Shown: piece by piece, positions 1-11,740 of the stretch | How positions within the stretch are numbered: the first letter of the stretch is position 1 | Layout: every line of letters begins with the position of its first letter | Assembly (NCBI GenBank): GCA_037447655.1 | Contig: JBBHKE010001526.1 | Location: forward strand, 158,601-222,600 | Direction of reading: 5' to 3' | Length of the DNA: 64,000 nucleotides | Source of the DNA: Zygnema cylindricum | Taxonomy: Eukaryota > Streptophyta > Zygnematophyceae > Zygnematales > Zygnemataceae | Notes under the pieces: model-generated | Database searches by the model: none | Told to the model about the DNA's origin: nothing | The model's input: the letters and a program-made list of their open reading frames with translations, nothing else | Position numbers and translations under genes: made by a program

Positions 1-990
1 TATATGTTTGAGGATGAGAATAGTATGATTTTTATTGCAATTTACGTGGATGATATGCTGGTGTTATGTAAATTTATGGAGAAGATCAATAAGTTAAAGA
101 AAGATCTTAGAAGCAGATTTGACATGAAGGATTTAGGGGAGGCTAAATATATTTTGGTGATTCAGATGGAAAGAGTTAGAGGGAAGAGAATAATCAGACT
201 TACTTAGAAGGAAGCTATCGGAAATATGCTTGAGAAATTTTACATGGAAAAAGAAAACAGTAGTACCACTCCATGGACTTGAAGAAAATAAGTGATGGGA
301 GTGTAGAAGAAAGAGTGATAATACCAGATGATCAGATGAGTCCAGAAGAGAGACAATTTATGAAGTCTAGTCCTTACAAACAGGTTGTAGGATGCTTGAT
401 TTACTTTATGAATTGTACTAGACCGAACAGAGCAACAACAGTTGGAGTCCTCAGTAAGAGTCTTAATGATCCTAGGAAGAGAGACTGGGAGGCAGCCAAC
501 AGAGTCATGAGATACTTGGTGGGAACTAGGGATTTATGGTTGCATTTGGGAGGGGAGCACATTAACATCACTACTTGGAGTGATGCTAGTTATGGGGATG
601 CACCTATGAAAAGATGCACTTCTGGATATGCGTTATATGTGGGGGAAGGTGTTTGTTGTTGGAGTAGCATTAAAAAAATTATGGTTGCGGTACACTCTCG
701 TAACTGAGTATATGGCCTCTTGTTATATTGTGAAATGGCTAATGTGGGTCAAGTCTTTATTACAAGAACTGTGGTATATGAACAATGGAGTGCATGATGT
801 GTTTTGTGATAATCAGGCTGCAATTACAAGTGCAGCCAATCCAAAACATCATTTTAAGGATAAGCATATGGATATAAGATTGAGTTTTGTGAGGGAAAAG
901 GTTGAAAACAAAATTGTGTATCTTGTGTATAGAGGTGATAGGGAAATAGAAGCTGGTATGATGACAAAGCTTGTGCCCTCTCCAAAGTAA
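1..990 (+). pseudogene. Ty1/copia pol 3' fragment (RT end and RNase H), family F1, decayed
   Basis: Three overlapping reading pieces (4-207, 273-707, 628-990) together cover the end of a copia reverse transcriptase and RNase H. Visible motifs are the RT active-site box IAIYVDDMLVL (about 38-70), the thumb segment FDMKDLGEAKYIL, the RNase H entry TRPNRATTVGVLSKSLNDP, and the tail CDNQAAITSAANPKHHFKDKH. A TAG at 205-207 and frameshifts near 260 and 690 break the frame, so this is a dead copy. The last codons (MTKLVPSPK, stop at 988-990) are followed by a purine-rich stretch and then the 3' LTR at 1055. The 5' part lies outside the window. It belongs to the same family as the element at 35426-43531, whose matching protein is very similar. 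Confidence 0.9.
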
Positions 991-1054
991 AAAATATATA
1001 GAGAAAAGCGTGGGTTAAAAGAGACACTAATATTAGACTAAAAAATATAGGGAG

Positions 1055-2059
1055 TGTTGAAATCACTATATTTAGGAGAGATATTTTCTAGGTCTTAATT
1101 GATTAGAATAGCTAAAAGAAAAAGAAGAACTAGCTTGCCTCCACCTTCTCTTTTTAGCCCCCATACTTGTTGTAGTCACTGAAAGAGAGAGAGGGTGGTG
1201 GAGCCATGGCTGCCTCAGCTCCATAGGCAGGACTAAAGAGTGACCTAAGTCACTCTAAACAAAAAGGTTGAGTCTTGCAAGCCTCGAACCTCCGACCGGC
1301 AGAGCGAGGCCTAGCCGTCAGCTCTTACCGGTCTGTCGTACTAGTCTGTTAGGATACATAGGGTTTGATAGCTATTTAAACATTAGCTAGATCATTAATT
1401 CGATTAACGGAATAACAAATCGAGGATATAGAAACTAGTTGATTTTTTAGTACGCACGAAACAAATGTACCGAACATTTGTTATTTGAAAGGCTTTCATT
1501 AAAAGTCGGTATGGATCCGACCTCATCGCCAAGATCCTGTAATGGCCACCTTCGCGGTTTTTGGACGTGAAATGACTTGTTGACACGTGGAAAGATATCA
1601 TTCGAAAGCAAGAATCCCAGGGAGCGCGAAGACAAGTCTGGAGGAGACAGACGTCCACTCCATGGCCTTCTCGTACACAGGCCGTACAGAAAGTACATTC
1701 GCCCTATTACCTTTTTGTAGTGTATAGTGTTGTACAGTCTTCTGATTGGTTTGTACATCAGTAGATAAGGGTTGTGAGAGGGGTTTAGGATTTAGAGGAT
1801 TGAGGAGGTAGACGCCCCTCTCCCAACAAGCTTGTATAAATATTGGCATTTTTGCCGTTTGATATCTAATCGCTTGGTTAGTCGTTTTCAGTGATTCTTT
1901 TTTTTTTGGACTGAATGGAGTTTGGACATGCATAGGGGTGCAGTCGGATTGTCTATTTCCCTGCTTGGGTAGCAATTGTTCTAGTTAAAATTGGGTTAGT
2001 GAAAAACTACCTAAAGGCTTTGTGAATTTTGCAGTCAAAATGGGGGACACAGAATTGCA
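1055..2059 (+). repeat. 3' LTR of family F1 (plus orientation)
   Basis: It begins with TGTTGAAATC just after the purine-rich tract 1041-1054 and ends ...AGAATTGCA. The final part, ATGGGGGACACAGAATTGCA, is the gag start that these LTRs carry at their 3' end. It resembles the LTRs at 35426-36431 and 42587-43531. It contains an antisense tRNA-like module (B-box-like sequence about 1280-1290), CCAAT-type GATTGG near 1744 and a polypyrimidine-flanked 5' block shared with other families. Sequence after 2059 belongs to an oppositely oriented element. Confidence 0.8.
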
Positions 2060-3509
2060 AATAGACCTCTTCATCATACTTTGTTGTGAAATTTAACTTT
2101 CTAGTGTAAGTCTCAAAATCTTTGTTATGCAAAACAGAGGTTGAGATGTGATTTTTTCTTAACTTAGGTATATAGAGGATATATCTGAGAATGTAACTGT
2201 AGACGTCTGACCCTCCACTATTACTTTTAGATCTACCAATCCCACTAAATTTGTAGTTACTACTCTCCCATCCCCATACTCTTTCTCTTCAGTTGGGGTC
2301 TTTCTCATCTTAGTAAATAACTGCTTTTCACGGCACATGCATGAAAGCACCCGAGTGAATAATCCAACCTTCCTCCGGTGCTTCTCGGATTGCTCCGATT
2401 GCACATTTCTGCCTCTGTGGGATTTCGTTCTCCTCCAGCTTTTCGTTGAGAAGAAGCTCCCTGTCTTTTCGTTTGAGATCTCCTCCTTTGTAAGCTCCCC
2501 TTAACCTGTGTGGATACAAGTGTCGTCTTCTTTCTGGAAGGTCCACTAGATTAGTTCTCCTTCAGCCTTAGTTCCGTCAGCTTGGTGCACCCCGCCATAT
2601 GAGGACCCGGTTTTTTCCAAAAAATGGCAAAGCCCTTTTGGAGGTCGATATCCACATTCGTCCTGTTGGACTCCTTTCCCTCCTCCACCAAAAATCCCAT
2701 AAGGTTTCTTGTTCTCTTGATTCCTCAAATTGGTTGCAGCGGCCAAGGCTTGACCACTCTTCCCTCCGCTCTGAAGCTCAATGGGGTTTTTTCTAACCAA
2801 GATCATTCCATCCACTGTGTTCCAAATCCATCGGCTGTTTGGCAAATCCTGAACCCTATTGACAATATTCTCATATTCCTCCGAGAGCTTCATCAACAAG
2901 GTAATCACCTTCTCTTTCTCAAATTCCACATTCCGAGCACACTCCAACTCCACAAATAAACCGGCCAAATCATTACAAAAGTCAAACATTTTCTCTCTTT
3001 TGTAACCAAACGCAAGTTTTTGTTTTTAAATCGTGCCACTCCTATATATGTCTTTAAAAGCCCCCCATAGATCAGCTGCTCTTTTTACATTAAGGTGAGG
3101 TGTGGCCAACTTCCTAGTAAGGTGTCTGAGAAGAAGTGATATGCGATTGAGTTGTTGAGTCCTTGACATTAGGATCATTCTCCCCAATTTTAGGCATCAC
3201 TTCCACCGGAAGCAGCTTTGGTGCCGATCCTGAAGTCATCGGTGTAAGCTTCTCCTTTCTCGTTTCCTTTTCAGTATCTAGGACACTACTTTTTCCTTTA
3301 TCATCCCCTTTTTAAACTGCCCGTATCGTGATGAGAATTGCAGTCCTCAAAATCTTGGTGGAGCTCCCAATGGTGTGGATGGTCGTCCCACATGGCCACT
3401 CGCAATACCCCATAACCTCTTTCCTAGTAATGCTCCCTTCATCATTTTGTTACAATAGATAAACCCTGTTCCATCGAAGATGGGCACCCTAGAGGGTGCG
3501 CCCATAACT
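2060..3509 (-). pseudogene. Ty1/copia gag-protease fragment, family F3
   Basis: On the minus strand this reads gag from about 3509 down to the protease and pre-integrase border at 2060. Recognisable pieces are the gag segment FCNDLAGLFVELECARNVEF...LLMKLSEEYENIVNRVQDL (2989-2800), a remnant of the zinc knuckle near 2600, and protease-flanking sequence near 2150-2400. Frames are broken repeatedly and the gag ATG is changed (AAG where relatives have ATG, about 3535). The closest relative in the window is 20744-23048, with the same order and wording. The primer-binding site is at 3495-3509. The 3' half of the element is missing: it stops abruptly at the plus-strand LTR that ends at 2059. Confidence 0.8.
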
Positions 3510-4213
3510 TGTAATTATGTGACCTCTTTTGGAACACACAATATCAGCTTACTTGAAGCCTCTAAGATAATTTGAAGTGCCTCCCTTCTCCTTATAACAA
3601 TTGCCACCCTGGTAGGCAATGACTTTGACTACCTTCACCCATGTGAACATTGTACTCCTCTGAGCCCAATAAAAAGGAATTACTCAAACACCCCCAACCA
3701 TGCGATTTAATTATCATGTGGCAAAGATTCCAATTTTTATACAAACTCTCGGAGAGAGAGGCCTCTATTTTCGCAAAATCTCTAAGTCCTAAACGTCTCT
3801 CTTAACCCCCTAGTACTGAAGTATGGAATCAATCAAATGCTTGTACAATACAAGAAGGTACTACGGCCGATGTACTTACTGTACGGCCATTGAACGATAT
3901 GGCCATGGAGGGGACGCATGTTACCTCTAGACCTACGTCCGTGTCCCATGAAAGCTACAAGCTACTAGTTGGTCGCCACGTGGCGTTTAGTGACGTGCAA
4001 ACCGCAAACAACAAAGGTGGTCATTCAACAATGGCGGCTTGGATGGGAGCCGTCCAATGCTGATCGACTTTTATTTCGTGCTGTCGAAATGAAATGTCCG
4101 CACCATTGAATTTCGTGCTGTCCATACGAGTATCCGTGTGGTTGCAAAATCCCTAAATGAATCTATTTTACAGTCTAACAGTTTCGTAAATTGACTTATG
4201 TTGAAAAAGTAAT
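3510..4213 (-). repeat. 5' LTR of family F3, cut by an assembly gap
   Basis: This is directly upstream (minus strand) of the F3 gag fragment. It aligns by eye with 23049-23978, sharing the GCAATGACT...CACCCT box, the GTAC-rich promoter block near 3860-3900 and a GCCACGTGGC G-box near 3977. The right end is hidden by the N run. Confidence 0.75.
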
Positions 4214-5065
4214 NNNNNNNNNNNNNNNNNNNNNNNNNNNNNNNNNNNNNNNNNNNNNNNNNNNNNNNNNNNNNNNNNNNNNNNNNNNNNNNNNNNNNNN
4301 NNNNNNNNNNNNNNNNNNNNNNNNNNNNNNNNNNNNNNNNNNNNNNNNNNNNNNNNNNNNNNNNNNNNNNNNNNNNNNNNNNNNNNNNNNNNNNNNNNNN
4401 NNNNNNNNNNNNNNNNNNNNNNNNNNNNNNNNNNNNNNNNNNNNNNNNNNNNNNNNNNNNNNNNNNNNNNNNNNNNNNNNNNNNNNNNNNNNNNNNNNNN
4501 NNNNNNNNNNNNNNNNNNNNNNNNNNNNNNNNNNNNNNNNNNNNNNNNNNNNNNNNNNNNNNNNNNNNNNNNNNNNNNNNNNNNNNNNNNNNNNNNNNNN
4601 NNNNNNNNNNNNNNNNNNNNNNNNNNNNNNNNNNNNNNNNNNNNNNNNNNNNNNNNNNNNNNNNNNNNNNNNNNNNNNNNNNNNNNNNNNNNNNNNNNNN
4701 NNNNNNNNNNNNNNNNNNNNNNNNNNNNNNNNNNNNNNNNNNNNNNNNNNNNNNNNNNNNNNNNNNNNNNNNNNNNNNNNNNNNNNNNNNNNNNNNNNNN
4801 NNNNNNNNNNNNNNNNNNNNNNNNNNNNNNNNNNNNNNNNNNNNNNNNNNNNNNNNNNNNNNNNNNNNNNNNNNNNNNNNNNNNNNNNNNNNNNNNNNNN
4901 NNNNNNNNNNNNNNNNNNNNNNNNNNNNNNNNNNNNNNNNNNNNNNNNNNNNNNNNNNNNNNNNNNNNNNNNNNNNNNNNNNNNNNNNNNNNNNNNNNNN
5001 NNNNNNNNNNNNNNNNNNNNNNNNNNNNNNNNNNNNNNNNNNNNNNNNNNNNNNNNNNNNNNNNN
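4214..5065. other. Assembly gap (852 N)
   Basis: A run of N. Reading frames across it are meaningless. An F3 LTR enters from the left and an F2 LTR leaves on the right, so at least one element boundary is hidden here. Confidence 1.
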
Positions 5066-5788
5066 AAAAGTACAGCTGCCGGTGTACTTTAGGTACGGAC
5101 ATTGTACGACATGGCCTAAATGTCGACACATGTCATATCCGGATTCGGTGCCATAATCTCCGGAGATTCCACGATCCAATGTAATTTCGCCACGTGTCAT
5201 CCGATGTGGCGATGGCCACAAACCGCCGAAATCTTCTTCCGCGATCTCGGCGCTAATTCCGGCCGTCCGATTAAATCAAGATTTAATCGTAGCCGTAATA
5301 AATACTTGCGCGGCATTCGTTTCAATTAAGAAATAAATGCGCGGTATTGATTTTCTGTCCGTACCGTAATCCGTACTTTACACATTACCGGATCTATGTA
5401 TCCCGTAATAAATTACAGTTAAATGATTAATCCTACGCATACATGTTTAAATAAATATCAAACTATATACTGCGTAACACTAGTCCTAGACTTAACGGCT
5501 AAGGCTACCGGCTATCTGTTGTCTGCCGGCCGGTAGGTACAGGGATCAAATCCTGCGGCCGGCATATATATTTTAGATAAAATAAAATAAACCCAATAAC
5601 TTATATAAATTTCTCGTAAACCTCTGGATAGCCTAAGTAGCCATGGCTCTAGCTCCCTCTCCAATTTCTCAGTGACTGCGACAAGTTTGAGAGTTTGGAG
5701 AGAGAAGTTAGAGGCAGACTGCCTCGGCTTCTTTCTATATTTCTATTTAGACCTAGAAAATACTAAAAATGTACCATTAATTTCTACA
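5066..5788 (-). repeat. LTR of family F2, right part (minus orientation)
   Basis: It resembles the F2 LTR at 26335-27462: GTAC block with GTGCCGGTGTACTTT-like wording, CACATGTCATAT, CCACGTGTCATC near 5190, a tRNA-like module with B box GGATCAAATCC at 5543-5553, and the terminal block CATGGCTCTAGCTCC. It ends at ...TTTCTACA (5788) and joins straight onto the interior of an F1 element, so it inserted into, or recombined with, that element. Confidence 0.75.
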
Positions 5789-7391
5789 TACTACACCAAG
5801 CTTCTTCATCTCCCTCAACCTATCAAAATGCACATGCCCCAACCGTTTATGCCAAATCATCAATTTTGGGCACCAACATAGTAACAATTCTTCTTTTCAT
5901 TACTCAGATTAAGCCTAAACATTCCTTGGCTACCCTTATCTACAGTGAAGTAAACTTCATCCCCATACTTGGCTGTAAAAACTCCCATCCTAGTGAAAGT
6001 ATCAAACCCTTTATCATCCAACACAGATGTAAAAACAAGATTTTTTCTCAGCTGAGGAATATAAAGCCCATTTGAGAAAGTGAGAATAGAAGTCTTACCC
6101 CCCACTAAAACTTTGAGGTCAACTGATCCCACTGGATCTGTAGTAACAACTCTCCCATCCCCATACTCTATTTCTATAGTAGGGATTTTCCTTAGCTTAG
6201 TGAAGAGGTCTTTGTCACATCACATATGCATAGATGCACTTGAGTCGATGATCCATCTTTCTTGTGGAGCTTCCCGAATTTGCTCCAAGGACACACTTTT
6301 GTCTCCAAGGGATCTCCTTCTCCTCCAGACTCACATTAATAATAAGCTCCCAATCTTCCCCAGAGGACTCGTCCTCGGTGTCTCCTGTCACCTCTGTGAC
6401 CAAAAGTGCATTTTTTTTCCCTCTAGAAGAACCCTCTCCTTGGTTCCCTTGGAGCCTCAGCTCCGCCAGCTTGGCACAATCCGCGATAAAGTGCCCCGGC
6501 TTTTTGCAAAAATGACATTGGCCCTTTAGGGGCCTCGGTCCTCCAAGTTGGACTCTTTCTCCTTTGTATGGTTTTTTCGGTTCCAATCTCCACCTGTCCC
6601 CTCCAGCGGCTAGAGCTTGAATGCTCTTTCCACCTCTCTTGATCCTCATGGTATTTTCTTGCACAAGTATCATCAGGACCACTGTATTCCACTTCCATGA
6701 ACTATCAGTCATTTCTTGTATTGGGTACACTATGTTCTCATACTCATCTGGTAACTTCATGATGAGAGTGTTAACTTTCACTTTCATTGTACCAGTCCAA
6801 GCGGTACTTTCCATCTCTATTAACAAACAAGAAAAATCATTGCAATAATGTAACATCTTTCCTCATTTGTAAGTGTAACTCACTAGCTTTTGCTCAGCCA
6901 ACTGGAGCTCTTGAATAGTACCAGCTCTATAAATCTCCATCAAACTCTCCCACAACTCCTCGGCCTTGTAAATATTAAGGTGAGAGGTGACCAAGGCTTG
7001 AGTGAGATGCCTTAGAATGAAGTTCTTCGCAACCATGTTTACGTCTTCCCACATTTGAGCATTGTTCTCCATGGTCTTCACGGTCGCCGCTCTCGGTGCC
7101 ATGGCAATAGGGGTGAGGGGTGTCTCCTTTCCTTTCCCCTTTTTCGGACACACTGCTGTCCCCATCATCAGCCTCCTCCGCGGAAGTAGTCGCTGCTGCA
7201 GAAAACCTTACTCCTCCAAATCCTGGCGGAGTTCCCGAAGATGGACGTTTCACTTGTCCACTAACGATACCCCAGTATCGTTTTTCACACAAAGCTCCCA
7301 TCATCATGGCTTCCCAATAAATGAACCCAGATCCATTGAAAGTGGGCACCCTAGAGGGTGGGCCCATAACCTGGAATTGTGTGTCCTCCAT
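5789..7391 (-). pseudogene. Ty1/copia gag, protease and pre-integrase fragment, family F1
   Basis: Reading right to left: the gag start MEDTQFQVMGPPSRVP (ATG at 7391-7389, inside the LTR), gag body LNIYKAEELWESLMEIYRAGTIQELQLAEQKL (about 6970-6870), LIMKLPDEYENIVYPIQEM, a CCHC zinc knuckle CHFCKKPGHFIADC near 6500, then the protease region. The protease active site reads D-S-S in one frame instead of D-S-G, near 6250. Next come the LYIPQLRKNLVFTSVLDDKGFD segment (about 6060-6000) and the start of the GAG-pre-integrase domain at 5789. Several frameshifts make it non-functional. Integrase, RT and RNase H are missing, replaced by an F2 LTR. Confidence 0.88.
7357..7371 (-). other. Primer-binding site complementary to the tRNA-iMet anticodon arm
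   Basis: The minus strand reads GGTTATGGGCCCACC immediately after the LTR. It is complementary, 15 of 15, to the anticodon stem-loop of plant initiator tRNA-Met as I know it. It is also gag codons (V-M-G-P-P). Confidence 0.7.
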
Positions 7392-8369
7392 TGGACTACA
7401 GAATACATGAAGCCTCTAGATAGTTTTTAACTAGCCCACTTTAAGCCACAGCCACTGCTGCCCAATAATGCAAACTGACAGTTTGACTGCACCCCTGTAC
7501 AGCTTGGACTCTCTTGAGTCGGTAGCAAAAAGAATCACTGAAAACGGCCAACCAACCGATAAGTTATGAGGCAGTAAAAAATGCCAATTTGTACAAACTC
7601 TCAAAAAGGGAGAGGTGGCTCCCTAACAAAAATTTTCAAGACCTAATTCCCTTTAATAACTTCTATCTAGTGAAGAACGGACCAATCAGATTACTGTATC
7701 GTACCAAAAAGTACTACTGCCGGTGTACCTTTTGTACGTCCTATGTACGACAATGCTATTAAACGGACCCGTGTCCACTTTTCACTCGTCTGTACGTTCC
7801 TCGGAATTCCCGCGACCAAATGTTATCTCTCCACGTGGCTCCAGGTCATGCCACGTCACAAAACGCCAAAGTGACCTTTGCGGGATCTCGGCGAAGACAT
7901 ATGCCGTTGGATGCGAACCGGCATTAAATATCGACCGTCGAAACAAATGTCAGATTCATTTGTTTCGTGCGAGATTCAGTCTGCACTGAATTTGACCCGT
8001 TCTATGAGGTTACAATTACATTTCCGTTAATCGGATTAGGTGACATAACACACTTTAAATATTTATCACACCCTATACACTCTAGCAATCTTTTACGACA
8101 GACTTGTTAGAGCGGACGGCTACGCCACGCTCTATCGGTCGGGGGTTCGAGTCCTACTAGACGCAACCTTTTTGTAGAGAGTGACTTAAGGTCACTCTCT
8201 AACCCTATATATAGAGCGGAGGCAGCCATGGCTCTATCACTCTCTCTCTCCTTTAGTGACTACAACAAGTATGGGGGTAAGAGAGAAGAGATGGAGGCAG
8301 ACTGCCTGCAAGTTTCTTTTCCACTAATATATTAAGACTTAGAAAATACAAAAACTATTTATTTCAACA
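7372..8369 (-). repeat. F1 LTR shared by two tandem elements
   Basis: On its left is a primer-binding site and gag start, which makes it a 5' LTR for the 5789-7391 fragment. On its right is the purine-tract end of RNase H, which makes it a 3' LTR for the 8370-12582 element. It therefore serves both. It contains a G-box CCACGTGG near 7829, a plus-strand (antisense to the LTR) tRNA-like module at about 8100-8173 with B box GGTTCGAGTCC (8144-8154) and a TTTTT run (8169-8173), and the conserved CAGCCATGGCTCTA block near 8223. Confidence 0.85.
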
Positions 8370-11300
8370 CTCCCCTTATTTTCTAGTCTAATTTTAATTT
8401 TTCTTTCAAGCCGCATTTTTTCCGACAATATTTTAATTTAGGAGAGGGCACAGGTTTGGTCATCATGTCAGTCACCATTTCTTCATCAGGTCTATACACA
8501 AGATTTAAAATTTAATTTTCAACTTTTTCTCTCACGAAGCTTAATCTTTTGTTCATGTGTTTTGTTTAAAAATGGTGTTTTGGATTGGCTGCAATTGCAA
8601 TTGCAGCTTGATTATCACAAAAGACTTCATGCACTCCCTCCTTTATATATCCCAATTCTTGCAGCAATAATATCCCCCACATTAGTTCTTTTACAACAGA
8701 ACAAGAAGCCATATACTCAGCCTGCATATTACATTGAGCAACCACCTTTTGTTGCTTACTGCTTCAACAGCAAACACCTTCCCCCACATACAAAACATAT
8801 CCAGAAATGCATCTTCTCATAGGCGCATCCTTATAACAAGCATCACTCGAAGTGGTGATATTAGTGTGCTCCCCTCCCAAATGCAACCATAATTCTCTGG
8901 TTCCAACCAGATATCTCATGACTCTCTTGGCTGCCTCCCAATCTCTCTTTCTAGGATTGTTAAGACTCCTTCCGAGGACTCCTACTACTGTCGCTATGTC
9001 CGGCCTTTTACAGTTCATAAAGTAGATCAAACTTCCTACGACCTGCTTGTAAGGAATAGACTTCATAAGCTCTCTCTCCTCTGAACTCATTTGATCATCT
9101 AAGATCATCACTCCTCCTTCTACACTCCGATCACTTGCTTTCTTCAAGTCTATGGGAGTGGTACAACTGTTAGCTTTCTCCATTTGAAATTTCTCAAGCA
9201 TATTTCCTATTGCTTCTTTATGAGTGAGTCTTATGATCCTCTTTCCTCTGTCTATTTCCATTTGAATTCCCAAATTATATCTTGCCTCTCCTAAGTCTTT
9301 CATGTCAAATTTGCTCCTAAGATCCATTTTTAAATTATTGATCTTTTCCAAAGACATACTTCACTCCAGCAGATCATCCACATAAATTGCAATAAAGATC
9401 ACACCATTCTCATCTTCAAACATATAGATAGAATGGTCAGAGCTGATCCTGATATATCCTAGACCAGTAAGAAACTCATCTAGTTACTTATTCCACTGTC
9501 GGGGAGCCTGCTTAAGTCCATATAAGGACTTTATGAGCCTGCAGACTTTACTCTCTTCCCCATTCTCCACAAACCCTTTCGGTTGCCTCATGAAGATTTC
9601 TTCCTCTAACTCACCATTGAGGAATGCGGTCTTAATGTCCATTTGATGTATTTCCATGTTTTTTGCTGCTGCTAGACTGAGGATAATCCTTACTGATGGG
9701 AAACGAACAACTGGGGCAAATGTCTCCTCATAGTCAATCCCCTCTTTTTGGGTGAACCCCTTTGCCACCAAACGAGCCTTATATCTTTCGATGGTATCAT
9801 TATGGTTTAGTTTTAGTTTAAAGACCCACTTACACCCAATAGGTTTTCTGTTTGAAGAGCAATTCGCTAGTTCCCAAGTGTTTGCTTCCATGATGGAAGC
9901 CATCTCATCATTTATGGCCCTGATCCATCTGTCCTTCTCTGGACTGTTTATTGCCTCTAAGTATGACTGAGGCTCATCAGGATGTGATAACTTAGTTACC
10001 TTATGAGCGGCTTGTTTCTCCTGTAGCCTTCTATTGCTCCTTCTTCCCCCTTCAAATTTTGAAAGTGGAATAGAGGTAAGTCTCGGGTTTCTCATTATTG
10101 TCTCATTAACTCCCCTATCCATGGAAGATGGTTCCGGTTCATCCTCTTCTGTCTCCTCGAGGTCCATGGGAATATGTGGGGTATCTAGTAGCTCTCGTGT
10201 ATCTTCGATCTCTCTTGAATCTGCAATCACGGTCTCACTCATGTCCTTTTCGGGAAAAACAGAGTTCTCCTCACTCTCGGACTCAAACGTGATTGTTTTC
10301 CTTTTGGTATATTTGAAGGGGTGAATTGACTTTCCTTCATCCATGACAATTAGGTGTTTGACCAGAATGATATCTTGCTTTGCTAAGTCATAGACTCTAT
10401 ATCCCTTAACATCGTCATCATATCCCCCAAAATATCAAGGTTTTCCCTTAGCATCAAGTTTCCAGTCTTTCTTATCCGATTCTAAATGGAAACTTGGCTA
10501 CCAAACACTTTAAGGTGAGTGATATCTGGTTTCCTTCCAACCCATCTTTCATAAGGTCTCATACCTCTGATTGCTGATGTAAGGACTCTATTTTTAATGT
10601 AGTTGTCATAGTTCATGGCATTTGCCCATAATCTCTTTCCTATTTTCTTGTCAGCCAACTTGCTACATACACTATCAGTAGTGTTCGGTTTAGCCTCTTT
10701 GCTACCCCATTTTGTTTCGGATTATGTGGTACAGTTTTTTGGTGTTGAGCTCCCTCATCCCTTAAATATTCCTCAAACTGGTTAGAGGTATACTCTCCCC
10801 CATTATCAATCATTATTCTCTTAATGGGGGTTCCTTGCAACTTCTCACTCCAGGCTTTGTATTCTTTGAAGTAAGTTGGTGTTTCTGACTTTGCTTTTAG
10901 AAAATAAACTCTAGACCAGTCATCAGTGATTGTCAACCTATATTTTTTTTCTCTTGCTGAGGGTAACCTTGCTGGTCTCCAGATATCTGTGTGGATTAAA
11001 TCTACTACCTTTTCACCCCTATATGTGGCGGCTTTAAGAGAAAGAAGTTTGTGAGCTTTTCCTTGGGCACAACCACTACAATCATCCACCATTTCATTAT
11101 CACTGAACTGAATCCCATCTACTACACCAAGCTTCTTCATCTTCCTCAACCTATCAAAATGCACATGCCAAAACCACTAATGCCAAATCATCAATTTTGG
11201 GACAACAACATAGTAACATTTTTTTTTTCATCACTCAGGTTAAGCCTAAACATTCCTTGGCTACCCTTATCTGCAGTGAAGTAAACTTCATCCCCATACT

Positions 11301-11740
11301 TGGCTGTAAAAACTCCCATCCTAGTGAAAGTATCAAACCCTTTGTCATCTAACACATATGTAGAAACAAGATTTTTACTCAGCTGAGGAATATATAGCAC
11401 ATCTGAGAAAGTGAGAATGGAAGTCTTACCCCCCACAAAACTTTGAGGTCAACTGATCCCACTAGATCTGTAGTAACAACTCTCCCATCCCCATACTCTA
11501 TTTCTATAGAAGGGATTTTCCTTAGCTTATTGAAGAGGTCCTTCTCACGTCACATATGCATGGATGCACCTGAGTCGATGATCCATCTGTCCTGTGGAGC
11601 TTCCCGAATTGCTCCAAGGGCACACTTTTGTCTCCAAGGGATCTCCTTCTCCTCCAGACTCACGTCAAGAATAAGCTCCCCATCTTCCCCAAAGGACTCG
11701 TCCTCGGTGTCTCCTGTCACCTTTGTGAACAAAAGTGCAT
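8370..11740 (-). pseudogene. Ty1/copia pol (RNase H, RT, integrase, protease), family F1, decayed
   Basis: This is a nearly full pol on the minus strand. From 11740 leftwards: protease DSGASMHM (about 11580), LYIPQLSKNLVSTYVLDDKGFD, pre-integrase and integrase (11164-10640) with CSGCAQGKAHKL, LIHTDIWRP, IDNGGEYTSN and NGVAKRLNRT. The third catalytic acidic residue is Lys here where relatives have Glu. RT follows (10344-9484: GCKWVFKLKLN, MDIKTAFLNGELEEEIFMRQP, KSLYGLKQAPRQWNK), then a broken YVDD segment near 9390, then RT thumb and RNase H (9357-8764: LRSKFDMKDLGEARYNLGIQ, RPDIATVVGVLGRSLNNPRKRDWEAAKRVMRYL). Stops at about 9360, 9484 and 10640 separate the pieces. The purine tract and 3' LTR follow at 8369. 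It is dead: broken frames and a lost catalytic residue. Confidence 0.9.

Noticed and set aside
4071-5221. Long frames of more than 300 aa around 4071-5221
   Set aside because: They are made almost entirely of N; an artefact of the assembly gap.
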